The translations under genes and the position numbers were made by a program. Shown here one piece after another: positions 26,642 to 36,608 of a stretch of DNA of 64,000 bases. The number at the start of each line of letters is the position of its first letter. The first letter of the stretch is position 1. The stretch is taken from contig NZ_CP047349.1 in the NCBI RefSeq assembly GCF_011045835.1, forward strand, positions 1,612,001 to 1,676,000, read 5' to 3'. The notes beneath the pieces were generated by a model. That model did not search any database and was not told where the DNA came from. It saw only the letters and a program-made list of their open reading frames with translations. Origin of the DNA: Proteus terrae subsp. cibarius. GTDB lineage: Bacteria > Pseudomonadota > Gammaproteobacteria > Enterobacterales > Enterobacteriaceae.

Positions 26642-28144
26642 ATGTCTCAGAGCAATGTTGAAATTGGTGATGAAGTTCAGGGATGGTTAAGCGATCACCA
26701 CTATAAAGAAGGTTTTTATACCGATATCTCAACCGACACCTTAGAAAAAGGATTAAATGAAGCGGTTGTACGTGCAATATCGGCAAAAAGAAACGAACCA
26801 GAGTGGATGCTGGAATTTCGTTTAGATGCTTATCGCCATTGGTTGGAAATGGAAGAGCCACATTGGCTAAAAGCAGATTATCCATCGCTTAATTATCAAG
26901 ATTATAGCTATTATTCAGCACCATCTTGTAGTTCATGTTGTGCTAACGGCAGTTGTGCTGGTGGCACAAATGAAGCTGTTACGAGCGATAAACAAGCTGC
27001 ACAGGATTATTTAACCAAAGAAGTTGAAGATGCTTTTAACCAACTAGGAGTACCTGTAAGAGAAGGGCAAGCCGTTGCTGTTGATGCTATTTTTGACTCA
27101 GTTTCTGTTTCAACAACATATCGTGAAGAGCTTGCTGAACATGGCATCATTTTCTGTTCATTTAGCGAGGCTATACAAGAATATCCTGATCTAGTACGCC
27201 AATATTTAGGCACTGTTGTCTCAAGCCATGATAACTACTTTGCTGCACTGAATGCTGCGGTCGCATCTGATGGTACTTTTGTCTATATTCCAAAAGGGGT
27301 TCGTTGCCCAATGGAGTTATCGACTTATTTCCGTATTAATGCCGCTCAAACAGGCCAATTTGAACGAACTATTTTGGTTGCAGATGAAGGCAGTTATGTC
27401 AGTTATATCGAAGGTTGTTCAGCACCTGTTCGAGATAGCTATCAGCTTCATGCTGCTGTGGTTGAAGTCATTATCCATAAAGATGCTGAAGTAAAATACT
27501 CTACTGTACAAAACTGGTTCTCTGGTGGTGATAGTGAAGGCGGTATTCTGAACTTTGTGACTAAACGCGCTATCTGTGAAGGCGAAAACGCCAAAATGTC
27601 ATGGACGCAATCAGAAACGGGTTCTGCGATCACATGGAAATACCCAAGTGTGATTTTAAAAGGGGATAATTCCACCGCTGAATTCTTCTCGGTTGCTTTA
27701 ACCAATGGCAATCAACAAGCAGATACGGGGACTAAGATGATCCATATCGGCAAAAATACCAAATCAACCATTATCTCTAAAGGTATTTCTGCGGGTAAAA
27801 GTCAAAACAGTTACCGCGGGCTCGTAAAAGTACTTCCTGGTGCGCAAAATGCTCGTAACTTCACCCAGTGTGATTCCATGTTAATTGGTACACAGTGCGG
27901 TGCGCATACTTTCCCTTATGTTGAGGTAATGAACAACTCAGCACAACTTGAACACGAAGCGACAACGTCACGTATTGGTGAAGATCAGTTGTTTTATTGT
28001 CGTCAGCGTGGATTAAGCGAAGATGATGCAATCTCAATGATTGTAAACGGATTTTGTAAAGATGTGTTCTCAGAATTACCGCTGGAATTTGCTGTGGAAG
28101 CACAAAAATTATTAGCAATCAGCTTAGAGCATAGCGTCGGTTAA
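26642..28144 (+). CDS. sufB: SufB, Fe-S cluster assembly scaffold
   Basis: 500 residues (E. coli 495). Scaffold of the SufBC2D complex on which Fe-S clusters are built under oxidative stress or iron limitation. A Cys-rich insert [11 protein letters not shown] is at about residues 98-108 and the C-terminal core carries [21 protein letters not shown] with functional Cys and His. E. coli has VEC after this block where this protein has VEV. Start 17 bases after the sufA stop. Confidence 0.96.
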   Translation: MSQSNVEIGDEVQGWLSDHHYKEGFYTDISTDTLEKGLNEAVVRAISAKRNEPEWMLEFRLDAYRHWLEMEEPHWLKADYPSLNYQDYSYYSAPSCSSCCANGSCAGGTNEAVTSDKQAAQDYLTKEVEDAFNQLGVPVREGQAVAVDAIFDSVSVSTTYREELAEHGIIFCSFSEAIQEYPDLVRQYLGTVVSSHDNYFAALNAAVASDGTFVYIPKGVRCPMELSTYFRINAAQTGQFERTILVADEGSYVSYIEGCSAPVRDSYQLHAAVVEVIIHKDAEVKYSTVQNWFSGGDSEGGILNFVTKRAICEGENAKMSWTQSETGSAITWKYPSVILKGDNSTAEFFSVALTNGNQQADTGTKMIHIGKNTKSTIISKGISAGKSQNSYRGLVKVLPGAQNARNFTQCDSMLIGTQCGAHTFPYVEVMNNSAQLEHEATTSRIGEDQLFYCRQRGLSEDDAISMIVNGFCKDVFSELPLEFAVEAQKLLAISLEHSVG

Positions 28145-28188
28145 CTATTAACCAAATTCTGAGTATAAAGATACCGAAGGCATATATT

Positions 28189-28935
28189 ATGTTAGATATT
28201 AAAAATTTACATGTCAGTGTTGAAGGCAATGAGATCCTTAAAGGATTAGATTTGCAGGTGCGTGCAGGTGAAGTTCACGCGATTATGGGACCAAATGGCT
28301 CGGGTAAAAGTACGCTATCTGCAACGCTTGCTGGCCGTGATGAATATGAAGTTGATGAAGGTTCAATTACCTTTAAAAGTAAAGATTTATTGGAGTTAGA
28401 GCCGGAAGATCGCGCAGGTGAAGGCATCTTTATGGCATTTCAATATCCTGTTGAAATACCCGGTGTCAGTAATCAGTTTTTCTTACAATCTTCTGTAAAT
28501 GCAGTGAGAGAATATCGTGGTCAAGAGCCGTTAGATCGCTTTGATTTTGAAGATTTTATTGAAGATAAAATTAAATTACTGGATATGCCACAAGATTTGC
28601 TAACACGCTCTGTTAACGTGGGATTTTCTGGTGGTGAGAAAAAACGTAACGATATCTTACAAATGGCTGCGTTAGAGCCTGAGTTATGTATTTTAGATGA
28701 AACAGACTCAGGTCTTGATATAGACGCATTAAAAATCGTTTCTAATGGTGTTAATAGCTTACGTGATGGTAAGCGAGCTTTCATCGTTGTAACACACTAC
28801 CAACGTATTCTAGATTATATTAAACCTGATTTTGTGCATGTGCTTTATCAGGGAAAAATCATTAAATCAGGTGATTTTTCATTGGCGCAAAAATTGGAGG
28901 AACAAGGTTATGGCTGGCTTATTGACCCTCAATGA
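28189..28935 (+). CDS. sufC: SufC, Fe-S assembly ATPase
   Basis: 248 residues. ABC ATPase of the SufBC2D scaffold, not a transporter. Walker A GPNGSGKST at 34-42, signature FSGGEKKRNDI and Walker B ELCILDETDSGLD follow; the degenerate KKRND signature is typical of SufC. The 3' end overlaps sufD by 26 bases in another frame. Confidence 0.96.
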   Translation: MLDIKNLHVSVEGNEILKGLDLQVRAGEVHAIMGPNGSGKSTLSATLAGRDEYEVDEGSITFKSKDLLELEPEDRAGEGIFMAFQYPVEIPGVSNQFFLQSSVNAVREYRGQEPLDRFDFEDFIEDKIKLLDMPQDLLTRSVNVGFSGGEKKRNDILQMAALEPELCILDETDSGLDIDALKIVSNGVNSLRDGKRAFIVVTHYQRILDYIKPDFVHVLYQGKIIKSGDFSLAQKLEEQGYGWLIDPQ

Positions 28936-30217
28936 AAAGCGTGAAAAACAGCGCCAAGTTGAATTGCGTAATCAACAAGCATTAAAAATGTTTTCAGCGT
29001 TATATCATCAACGCAAAGGTAATAATAGCCTCAATGCTCGTAATCATTGGTCTCAAGTTGAGAAAATCGGTTTCCCAGTTTATCGCCATGAAGATTGGCA
29101 TTATACACCGTTAGAAGAAACGCTCAGTCTGCGCTATCAACAATTGCCACCTTTTGATGTGCAAAGTTTAATGGCTAAATATGCATTATCTTTTGACTGT
29201 TATCGTATTGTGATGGTGAATGGTACATTTTCACCAATAGAAAGCAGTAAAGACTTTGGTCCTTATCAAGTCACTTTACTCGATAACCAAAGTGAATTAC
29301 CTAAAGCGGTAAATGGTGAAATCTTTCTGCATTTAGTTGAAAGTTTAGCGCCACATCCTTTGCTTATTACCCTGAAAAACGGTGTTATTGCGGATAAACC
29401 ACTTTATATCCTCAATATTACTCAAGGGGATCAAAGCGCTGAGGTAAATAGTGGAAATTATCGTTTTCATCTTGATGTTGGTGCAAATACCCAGATGCAA
29501 GTGATAGAGCACTATATTAGCAGTGATAGTGAAAACCGCCATTTTACAGGAGCAAGGTTAACCGCGACGATCGGTGATAATGCCTCTTTTAACCATATCA
29601 AATTAAGTTTTGAGAATGGTGTAAGTCAGCATTTTGCCCATAATGATATGACGATAGGCCGTGATGCTCGTGTTAACAGTTACGCTTTTTTATTAGGCGC
29701 TAAGCTAAGTCGTCATCACACAAGTTCTGCATTAAAAGGTGAAAATACAGAGCTTTCGATGAATAGCGTTGTATTACCTAAAGCCGGAGAGATTGCAGAT
29801 ACTCGCACATGGTTGGTTCATGGTGAGAAAAATTGCCAGAGTCGTCAACTGCATAAAAGTATTGCGATGGATGCAGGGAAAGCTGTATTTAACGGTATGA
29901 TCACGGTGACACCTCAAGCATTAAAAACAGATGGTCAAATGACTAATAACAATCTGTTGCTGGGTGAAAAAGCACAAGTTGATACTAAACCACAGCTTGA
30001 GATTTATGCTGATGATGTGAAGTGTAGTCATGGTGCTACTGTGGGACGAATTGATGATGAGCAGCTATTTTATCTGCGTTCACGAGGTATTTCCTTAAGT
30101 GATGCCCGTAAAATGATCATTCATGCATTTGCGGCTGAATTAACTGAATCGCTAGAAAATAGTGTGATTAAAGCGCAGGTATTAGAAAGAATTAATCAGC
30201 GCTTATTAGAGGTATAA
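28910..30217 (+). CDS. sufD: SufD, Fe-S cluster assembly scaffold partner
   Basis: 435 residues starting MAGLLTLNEK at 28910, after TTGGAGGAACAAGGTT; the longer frame from 28832 is rejected because it has no ribosome-binding site and lies inside sufC. E. coli SufD (423 residues) also starts MAGL. Paralogue of SufB, forms the SufB-SufD interface and is needed for iron entry. The conserved TDGQMTNNNLLLG and DDVKCSHGATVG blocks are near the C-terminus. Confidence 0.95.
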   Translation: MAGLLTLNEKREKQRQVELRNQQALKMFSALYHQRKGNNSLNARNHWSQVEKIGFPVYRHEDWHYTPLEETLSLRYQQLPPFDVQSLMAKYALSFDCYRIVMVNGTFSPIESSKDFGPYQVTLLDNQSELPKAVNGEIFLHLVESLAPHPLLITLKNGVIADKPLYILNITQGDQSAEVNSGNYRFHLDVGANTQMQVIEHYISSDSENRHFTGARLTATIGDNASFNHIKLSFENGVSQHFAHNDMTIGRDARVNSYAFLLGAKLSRHHTSSALKGENTELSMNSVVLPKAGEIADTRTWLVHGEKNCQSRQLHKSIAMDAGKAVFNGMITVTPQALKTDGQMTNNNLLLGEKAQVDTKPQLEIYADDVKCSHGATVGRIDDEQLFYLRSRGISLSDARKMIIHAFAAELTESLENSVIKAQVLERINQRLLEV

Positions 30218-30228
30218 AATAAGGCATT

Positions 30229-31467
30229 ATGACGCATTCCATTGAAAAAGCGCGAGCTGATTTTCCAATTCTTTCACAACAAGTGAAAGGAAAATCTCTG
30301 ATTTATCTCGATAGTGCCGCAAGTGCTCAGAAACCGGCTTGTGTCATTGAACATGAAAAACAATTTGCCTTAACACAATATGCCGCGGTTCACCGCGGCA
30401 TTCACACATTAAGTGCAAATGCGACAATGTTAGTTGAAAATGTCCGTAAAAAAGCCTGTGATTTTTTAGGTGCCAATAGTGAAGAAGAGATAGTTTTTGT
30501 TAAAGGAACAACGGAAGGGATCAACCTAATTGCGAACGTTTATAGCCAACGATTTTTGAATGATGGTGACAATATCATCATCACAGAAATGGAACATCAC
30601 GCAAATATTGTTCCATGGTATATGTTGGCAAAACAGTATGGCTTTAATGTTCGTGTGTTACCGCTATTACAAGACGGCACGCTCGATTTTGCTCAATTAC
30701 CTCACTTAATCGATGAGCGAACTAAATTACTCAGTCTCACTCATCAATCAAATGTATTGGGCACAGTGAATCCAGTCGCTCAAATTATTCGTGATGCTCG
30801 TCAATATGCAATTGAGCGAGGTGGTGAATTACATATATTGGTTGATGGTGCTCAAAGTGCAATGCATCAAACAATTAATGTTTCACAACTTGATTGTGAC
30901 TTTTTTGTTTGTAGTGGACATAAACTTTATGGGCCTACAGGTATTGGTTTGTTATACGGTAAGAAAGCGATACTGGATGAATTACCGCCATGGGAAGGCG
31001 GTGGTGCAATGATAAAGCATGTTCATATTAATGGCGATATTACCTACGCAGATGCGCCTTGGCGCTTTGAAGCAGGCACACCTAATATTATGGGAATGAT
31101 TGGCTTAGGTGCGGCATTAGATTATCTTTCACAATTAGGTATGAATAATATTGCTGAGTATGAAAATCATATAATGAAGTATGCTCAAGAGCAGTTGCAA
31201 AAAGTAAAATCCTTAACGCTTTATGGCAATGATTCTCGACAAGGTGTGATAGCGTTTAATTTAGGCAAACATCACGCTTATGATGTTGGGGCATTCCTTG
31301 ATAATTATGGTATTGCTATTCGTACAGGGCATCACTGTGCGATGCCAATTATGGATTATTACCAAGTTCCTGCGATGTGTCGTGCATCTCTCGGTTTATA
31401 TACCAATAAAAATGATATCGATGCGTTGGTTAATGCGCTATTACGTGTTGAGATGTTATTAGGTTAA
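30229..31467 (+). CDS. sufS: SufS, class II cysteine desulfurase
   Basis: 412 residues (E. coli 406). PLP enzyme that removes sulfur from cysteine as a persulfide for cluster assembly. The PLP lysine is Lys232 in CSGHKLYG and the persulfide Cys is Cys370 in RTGHHCAMP. Works with SufE. It starts 11 bases after sufD. Confidence 0.96.
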   Translation: MTHSIEKARADFPILSQQVKGKSLIYLDSAASAQKPACVIEHEKQFALTQYAAVHRGIHTLSANATMLVENVRKKACDFLGANSEEEIVFVKGTTEGINLIANVYSQRFLNDGDNIIITEMEHHANIVPWYMLAKQYGFNVRVLPLLQDGTLDFAQLPHLIDERTKLLSLTHQSNVLGTVNPVAQIIRDARQYAIERGGELHILVDGAQSAMHQTINVSQLDCDFFVCSGHKLYGPTGIGLLYGKKAILDELPPWEGGGAMIKHVHINGDITYADAPWRFEAGTPNIMGMIGLGAALDYLSQLGMNNIAEYENHIMKYAQEQLQKVKSLTLYGNDSRQGVIAFNLGKHHAYDVGAFLDNYGIAIRTGHHCAMPIMDYYQVPAMCRASLGLYTNKNDIDALVNALLRVEMLLG

Positions 31468-31489
31468 AAATTAAAAAAAGAGGTTATTC

Positions 31490-31918
31490 ATGGCAGTTGC
31501 CAATTTGCCAGATGAAGCAAAGCTATTACGCAATTTTTCTCGTTGTCAAGATTGGGAACAACGTTATCTCTATATGATGGAGTTAGGTGAGCGCCTTACT
31601 CCTTTAACGGATGAACAACGTATTTCAGCTAATTTTATTGAAGGTTGCCAAAGCCAAGTTTGGATAGCGGTTTCTCTTAATGAGAATAAACAGTTAGTGC
31701 TGGCTGGTGATAGTGATGCAGGTATTGTAAAAGGCCTTGTTGCCTTAGTGATTATCTTATTTCAAGGTAAAACTATCAAACAAGCATTAGAGACAGATAT
31801 CAAACATTACTTCTCATCATTAGCCCTAGAAAGCCACTTAACACCATCTCGCACGCAAGGTTTACATGCGATGGTTACAACGCTTATTACGCGTTTTTCA
31901 GAATACGCTGTAGCATAA
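31490..31918 (+). CDS. sufE: SufE, sulfur acceptor for SufS
   Basis: 142 residues (E. coli 138). Takes the persulfide from SufS onto Cys53 (FIEGCQSQVW) and delivers it to SufB. Last gene of the suf operon; AGAGG precedes the start. A long stem-loop at 31947-32006 follows. Confidence 0.95.
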   Translation: MAVANLPDEAKLLRNFSRCQDWEQRYLYMMELGERLTPLTDEQRISANFIEGCQSQVWIAVSLNENKQLVLAGDSDAGIVKGLVALVIILFQGKTIKQALETDIKHYFSSLALESHLTPSRTQGLHAMVTTLITRFSEYAVA

Positions 31919-31946
31919 ATGTTACCTGATCCCGCATTAATGTTCT

Positions 31947-32006
31947 AAACTGACTTATTATATGAAAGCATAACAATGATAATGTTATCATCATAATAGT
32001 CAGTTT
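31947..32006 (+). repeat. Long stem-loop with inner palindrome between sufE and ldtE
   Basis: AAACTGACTTATTAT (31947-31961) pairs with ATAATAGTCAGTTT (31993-32006, one bulge) and is followed by ATTTTATTT, so it can terminate suf. Its loop holds a second inverted repeat, ATGATAA-TG-TTATCAT (31976-31991), resembling half of a Fur box. It ends 28 bases before the ldtE start. Confidence 0.7.
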
Positions 32007-32034
32007 ATTTTATTTCTAACACACGGGATAAACG

Positions 32035-32952
32035 ATGAAAAAATGGTTAACTCTCTTAGGTGTATCGCTATTAGGGATGAGTAGTCACTTATCTTATGCG
32101 ACAGAATATCTACTACCTGCTGATGGCCAGCGTATTATTGGTGAAAATTTTTCATATATAGTTCCCGATGATAAACGCTCTTTAGAGGCTATTGCGTCCG
32201 AATACCAAGTGGGATTGCTCAATATGATGGAAGCGAATCCTGGTATTGATCCTCTTTTGCCTGATGCAGGTAAAACCTTAACAATCCCTTTGCAGATGAT
32301 TTTACCTGACTCTGTGCGCAAAGGTATTGTTATCAATCTTGCTGAATTGCGCCTTTATTATTATCCAAAAGAGGGTGGAACCGTTGATGTTTACCCTATT
32401 GGAATTGGTCAATTAGGGCGAGAAACACCTGAGATGGTGACATCGATTTCTCAATTAATTAAAGATCCCACTTGGACACCAACGGCGAATATTCGCAAAA
32501 ATTATGCAGCTAAAGGGATCACGCTACCGGCTGTCGTTCCTGCTGGCCCTGAAAATCCAATGGGGGCATATGCTTTAAGATTGGCACATAGTCGAGGTGA
32601 ATACCTTATACATGGTACTAATGCTGATTTTGGTATTGGTTTAAGAGTGAGTTCAGGCTGTATTCGTTTACGCCCAAATGATATTGAGACCTTATTTAAC
32701 GTGGTACCTAAAGGGAGTCGAGTCCAGGTTATCAATAAACCAATTAAATTTACTGAAACCGCAGACGGTAGACAGTTTATTGAAGTTCATCAGCCACTAT
32801 CACGTAATGAAGATGACGATCCACAAACCATGCCTCTTACATTCACAAAGCAATTTAATGCTTGGTATGAGAGTGGCAAGGTTAATAAAGATAAAGCTGA
32901 TGCAGAGCTTATTCGACGCTCTGGTATTCCAGTAGAGGTTACTGCTTACTAG
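32035..32952 (+). CDS. ldtE: LdtE-like (YnhG) L,D-transpeptidase
   Basis: 305 residues. Signal peptide (about 1-22), a LysM-type segment (about 38-86, YIVPDDKRSLEAIASEY ... TLTIP), then a YkuD domain with the catalytic block HGTNADFGIGLRVSSGCIRL-type sequence: His193 and nucleophile Cys209. It forms 3-3 peptidoglycan crosslinks in the periplasm. Following sufE is its E. coli position (ynhG). It is shorter than E. coli LdtE (334) because it lacks the C-terminal tail. Assignment to LdtE rather than the Lpp-attaching paralogues rests on similarity and position. Confidence 0.9.
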   Translation: MKKWLTLLGVSLLGMSSHLSYATEYLLPADGQRIIGENFSYIVPDDKRSLEAIASEYQVGLLNMMEANPGIDPLLPDAGKTLTIPLQMILPDSVRKGIVINLAELRLYYYPKEGGTVDVYPIGIGQLGRETPEMVTSISQLIKDPTWTPTANIRKNYAAKGITLPAVVPAGPENPMGAYALRLAHSRGEYLIHGTNADFGIGLRVSSGCIRLRPNDIETLFNVVPKGSRVQVINKPIKFTETADGRQFIEVHQPLSRNEDDDPQTMPLTFTKQFNAWYESGKVNKDKADAELIRRSGIPVEVTAY

Positions 32953-32973
32953 TCAGTGAGGATGATACTATTA

Positions 32974-33010
32974 AAAACAAAACAGGTGCTTTAGGCGGCT
33001 GTTTTGTTTT
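32974..33010 (+). terminator. Terminator of ldtE
   Basis: AAAACAAAACAG and CTGTTTTGTTTT form a 12-base perfect stem with a 13-base loop, 22 bases after the stop. Confidence 0.8.
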
Positions 33011-33105
33011 AGGTTTCAAAAAATAAAAAAGACTTCTTTATAAAATCAATAGTGCTAAAAATACCTTACCATCAAAATGTTTTCTATTGATAATAAGGGA
33101 GTTTA

Positions 33106-33633
33106 ATGAAAGTTTTAGTTAATAATGGACACATAATAAAAGAAAATCGTAATATCTCTTCTAGCATGGAAGATGGTTTAAGTGGACTATTTAATGATTT
33201 ATCTCAGGTGACAAATAGCTGTAAAACGTTTTTAATTGGAGATAAAAAGCTAAAAAGTGAAAATATTCAATCAATGTGCGATGAGATCCTCCAACGACTC
33301 ATTCCCAAAGAGGGAGCTAGGGAATATGAGTTAATTGGAATAGAGACTTTGCCGGATACGGCTAGTTCTAGAATACCCTACACAAAATCTTCAAAATCAG
33401 TGACAGAGCTGTTTTATATTCTAGAGAATGAACTCAAAAAAGTAAGTGATATAGATTATACTGTGCTGACATTAGCTCAAAAAAAATATGTTAATAAAAT
33501 TATAGATACATTTAAGGCGTTACTTATTCAAGCTAATAAAAATATCAACATTTGCTCAAACCTAGCAACGAATTATAATTTAATTGCTCATATAAAAGGT
33601 CTTAATATCGATAAATTTACCAATAAGCAATAA
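33106..33633 (+). CDS. Uncharacterised protein
   Basis: 175 residues with a good GGGAG upstream of the ATG. I do not recognise it. There is no signal peptide and no membrane segment; the protein is polar, rich in Lys, Asn, Ile and Ser, mostly predicted helical, with four scattered Cys. It stands alone between ldtE and lpp, an interval where E. coli has no gene, and is even more AT-rich than its neighbours, which suggests a lineage-specific or acquired gene. The downstream hairpin is shared with convergent lpp. Confidence 0.7.
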   Translation: MKVLVNNGHIIKENRNISSSMEDGLSGLFNDLSQVTNSCKTFLIGDKKLKSENIQSMCDEILQRLIPKEGAREYELIGIETLPDTASSRIPYTKSSKSVTELFYILENELKKVSDIDYTVLTLAQKKYVNKIIDTFKALLIQANKNINICSNLATNYNLIAHIKGLNIDKFTNKQ

Positions 33634-33638
33634 CCTTA

Positions 33639-33674
33639 TAAAAAAACAAAGCCCTAACAATGTTAGGGCTTTGC
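33639..33674. terminator. Terminator of lpp (shared, bidirectional)
   Basis: CAAAGCCCTAAC-AAT-GTTAGGGCTTTG is a 12-base GC-rich stem with a tight loop. On the minus strand seven T follow, giving a strong lpp terminator; it also ends the convergent gene at 33106. Confidence 0.9.
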
Positions 33675-33719
33675 GATTAATGCTTGCCTAAAGCTGTTTC
33701 AGCTTATTGGTAAGTCAAA

Positions 33720-33959
33720 TTACTTTTTATAAGTAGTGACTTGGTTATCTAAACGCTGATTTGCACGAGCAGCTTCGTCGTAAGCTGATTTAGCTTCGGC
33801 ACGAGCAGATTGTACATCACCACTTAGTTGCTGGACTTGAGTATTCAGGCGGCTTACATCAGAAGAGATTTGATCTAATTGTGCATTATTACTAGAAGAA
33901 CAACCTGCTAATAAGCCTGAAGCCAGAATTACCGCACCTAGTACAAGTTTCGCTTTCAT
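33720..33959 (-). CDS. lpp: Lpp, major outer-membrane (Braun) lipoprotein
   Basis: 79 residues from the ATG at 33959 (GAGG upstream); the longer frame to 34004 is rejected. Signal ends LLAGC, acylated Cys20. The mature 60 residues show the trimeric coiled-coil heptads ([18 protein letters not shown]) and a C-terminal Lys (TYKK) that is attached to peptidoglycan by an L,D-transpeptidase. Two residues longer than the E. coli mature form in my count. Position between ldtE and pykF is as in E. coli. Confidence 0.97.
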   Translation of the reverse strand: MKAKLVLGAVILASGLLAGCSSSNNAQLDQISSDVSRLNTQVQQLSGDVQSARAEAKSAYDEAARANQRLDNQVTTYKK

Positions 33960-34350
33960 AGTTACAACCTCTATTATTAGTTTGTGTAAAGGAACAAGTA
34001 GCATTTATATGAAACCATTAATAAGTATGGCACACATATAGGAAAATGCCGGATTTATTCGTAATAAGTGTATCTTACGTTCCCTATAACAATAGGAAAA
34101 ATAACACTTATATTGTAAATATTCAGCACAATAAATGCGTGTTTTCTCACAAAATACCTTTATTAGTAAAAATCCTAATCATTAAATAGCTATTTATTGA
34201 CTGAAAATTACACAAATTTAGACAGGTGATTTACACGTCAACTAATTGATAAATAATTATAAATACGTAGGGTAAGAGATGAGATTAGGAAAGTATATCA
34301 CTCTAAAAAAGAATAGCAGAAAAAGAGGTTTTTTTGGAAACAGGTAAAGA
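33960..34350 (-). other. lpp promoter region
   Basis: 391 bases without a gene. It must hold the lpp promoter on the minus strand, but I could not choose a -35/-10 pair with confidence (CATACT at about 34022-34027 is one -10 candidate). Otherwise AT-rich and featureless. Confidence 0.4.
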
Positions 34351-34375
34351 AAACGCCACCCATTGAGTGGCGTTT
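34351..34375 (-). terminator. Terminator of pykF
   Basis: AAACGCCAC and GTGGCGTTT form a nine-base stem; on the minus strand TTTCTTT follows. It comes 21 bases after the pykF stop. Confidence 0.85.
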
Positions 34376-34396
34376 AATGTATTCGTACTGTAAAAA

Positions 34397-35809
34397 TTAC
34401 AGAACGTGAACAGATGAAGTATTTGTTGTACCGCTATCAACCAGGGCACCAGTAACCATAACAACACGCTCACCAGCATGCGCTAAACCACTTGCTAATG
34501 CAGCTTCTTTACCAATACGGTAGAAGTCATCAGTAGAGGCGATTTCGTTAACTAATTGAGTGGTTACACCTTTAACTAACAGTAACTGACGAGCTGTTTC
34601 TTCGTTGTTTGTTAATGCTAAGATTGGTGCTGTTGGGAAATATTTACGGATAGAACGAGCTGATTTACCACCGAAAGTTGCTACAACAATCAGAGGCGCA
34701 TCTAAGTTTTCAGCCATTTCAACTGCACCGCGACAAACTGCTTCAGTTACGCGTAATTTTGCAGCTGTTTGTTTGTAATCAAGACGAGATTGCATGATAC
34801 GGTCTGTACGATCACAGATAGTTGCCATGATGGTCACAGCTTCTACTGGGTATTTACCTTTTGCACTTTCACCTGATAACATAACAGCATCAGTACCATC
34901 TAAGATAGCATTCGCAACGTCACCCGCTTCAGCACGAGTAGGGCGTGGGTTTTTGATCATTGAATCTAACATTTGCGTTGCAGTGATAACCACTTTACGT
35001 GCAGCGTTACATTTTTCGATCATCATTTTTTGTGCGAAGATAACTTCTTCAACTGGGATCTCAACACCTAAGTCGCCACGAGCAACCATGATACCGTCGG
35101 ATGCTTCTAAGATCTCATCAAAATTGTTTAAACCTTCTTGGTTTTCAATTTTTGAGATGATCATGATGTTTTCGCCGCCGTGTGCATTTAAGTGAGCACG
35201 CATTTCTTCAACGTCAGAACGTTTACGAATGAATGATGCAGCAACGAAATCAACGCCTTGCTCGCAACCAAAGATAAGATCTTGTTTATCTTTTTCAGCT
35301 AATGCTGGTAAACCGATAGAAACGCCAGGTAAGTTAACACCTTTGTTTTCACCTAAGTCACCGTTGTTTAAAACTTCACAAACAACTTCTTTATCAGTTA
35401 CAGCAGTGACTTTCATGCCGATAAGACCATCATCAACTAAAACGGTGTTACCAACAGTTAAGTCTTTAGCAAAACCTCCGTAAGTTACAGCAACGCGGTC
35501 TTTATTACCCACAACAGTTTTGTCTGTGGTGAAAGTGAAAGTTTGACCAGCAACTAAAGCGACATCATTACCACCTTCTAATTTGATGGTGCGAATTTCT
35601 GGGCCTTTAGTATCTAATAAAATAGCGGCTTTTTTGCCTGTTTTAGCGCAAATGTTACGCAGGTTTTTGATACGGTTGCCATGCTCTTCATAGTCACCGT
35701 GAGAGAAGTTTAGACGCATAACGTTCATGCCTGCGTCCAGTAATTGATTCAGTTTTTCTTCAGATTCGGTTTTTGGTCCGATGGTGCAAACAATTTTTGT
35801 CTTTTTCAT
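34397..35809 (-). CDS. pykF: PykF, pyruvate kinase I
   Basis: 470 residues, identical in length to E. coli PykF. Converts PEP and ADP to pyruvate and ATP; allosterically activated by fructose-1,6-bisphosphate. [12 protein letters not shown] at the N-terminus, [12 protein letters not shown], the active-site [10 protein letters not shown] and [10 protein letters not shown] blocks and the MLDSMI region are all present. A Cra-like operator lies about 255 bases upstream. Confidence 0.97.
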   Translation of the reverse strand: MKKTKIVCTIGPKTESEEKLNQLLDAGMNVMRLNFSHGDYEEHGNRIKNLRNICAKTGKKAAILLDTKGPEIRTIKLEGGNDVALVAGQTFTFTTDKTVVGNKDRVAVTYGGFAKDLTVGNTVLVDDGLIGMKVTAVTDKEVVCEVLNNGDLGENKGVNLPGVSIGLPALAEKDKQDLIFGCEQGVDFVAASFIRKRSDVEEMRAHLNAHGGENIMIISKIENQEGLNNFDEILEASDGIMVARGDLGVEIPVEEVIFAQKMMIEKCNAARKVVITATQMLDSMIKNPRPTRAEAGDVANAILDGTDAVMLSGESAKGKYPVEAVTIMATICDRTDRIMQSRLDYKQTAAKLRVTEAVCRGAVEMAENLDAPLIVVATFGGKSARSIRKYFPTAPILALTNNEETARQLLLVKGVTTQLVNEIASTDDFYRIGKEAALASGLAHAGERVVMVTGALVDSGTTNTSSVHVL

Positions 35810-36276
35810 GGCAGTCTATTTAATGGTTGTATTGTAATGGATGAATAAGGATTAATGTCGCTGTTTTCTATTAACAGTATCAACGGTGCAAAACAGGGTG
35901 TACAAACTCATCTCTAATGGATAAGTTGCGCAACATGTTAATGGTTCAGCAACATCATAAAAATCTTGTCACTATTTTGTATCAAAGGTTGGCAGACATC
36001 TTACATTATAGTCTATCATGATTCATTTGTTCTGTTTTCTAAAGATGCCCGTAAATCAATACGCTGAAACCTTTCAACAAAATTATGTTTCGTATTATAG
36101 AGGTTAATTTCTATGAAGAAAATCGAAAAAAGGTAAATTTAAGTGATGTGATCAAAATACGGCGCTGATTGCTTGTTTTTTAAACACCTTGTTGCGCAAT
36201 AAAATATTGCAAGCTAAATTAATTATTTTGTAGGGTAGGTAAGATGAGTAAAAATAAGAAAATAGAGAAAGAGAAA
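35810..36276 (-). other. pykF upstream region
   Basis: 467 bases without an ORF of substance, between pykF and the tRNA genes. The only signal I can name is the Cra-like operator at 36065-36076. The long leader is unusual but could hold promoters on both sides of the operator. Confidence 0.4.
36065..36076. promoter_or_regulatory. Cra (FruR)-like operator upstream of pykF
   Basis: TGAAACCTTTCA is 11 of 12 identical to the palindromic Cra half-site pair TGAAACGTTTCA, within GCTGAAACCTTTCAAC. Cra represses pykF in E. coli. Confidence 0.65.
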
Positions 36277-36353
36277 TGGTGCGTCCAAGTGGACTCGAAC
36301 CACCGACCCCCACCATGTCAAGGTGGTGCTCTAACCAACTGAGCTATGGACGC
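36277..36353 (-). tRNA. valW: tRNA-Val (anticodon GAC), downstream copy
   Basis: 77 bases including an encoded CCA. Read on the minus strand it begins GCGTCCATAGCTCAGTTGG, has anticodon loop TTGACAT (anticodon GAC) closed by CCACC/GGTGG, and a TTCGAGTC T-loop. Second of two tandem copies in transcription order, like E. coli valV-valW. Confidence 0.97.
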
Positions 36354-36383
36354 ACTGTATTGAGATGTTGTCGAAAAAATAAA

Positions 36384-36460
36384 TGGTGCGTCCAAGTGGA
36401 CTCGAACCACCGACCCCCACCATGTCAAGGTGGTGCTCTAACCAACTGAGCTATGGACGC
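36384..36460 (-). tRNA. valV: tRNA-Val (anticodon GAC), upstream copy
   Basis: 77 bases, identical to the copy at 36277-36353 over its whole length, separated from it by 30 bases, so both are probably processed from one transcript. The location beside mdtK is the E. coli valVW location. Confidence 0.97.
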
Positions 36461-36608
36461 ATTATCTATTGGGTGACAACGGGGACGAATATTAACGAGA
36501 TGATTCGATTCTGGCAAGAGGAAAAACACAAATTTATATTCAACTGCTCGTATTTAAAGCTATTTGTTGATATTTGTGTCATTCCTTTGCCTAAATAACC
36601 GTTTTTGT

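Noticed and set aside
36383..36598. 71-codon ORF on the plus strand
   Set aside because: It is the antisense of the tRNA-Val gene at 36384-36460 plus spacer; no ribosome-binding site and no family resemblance.
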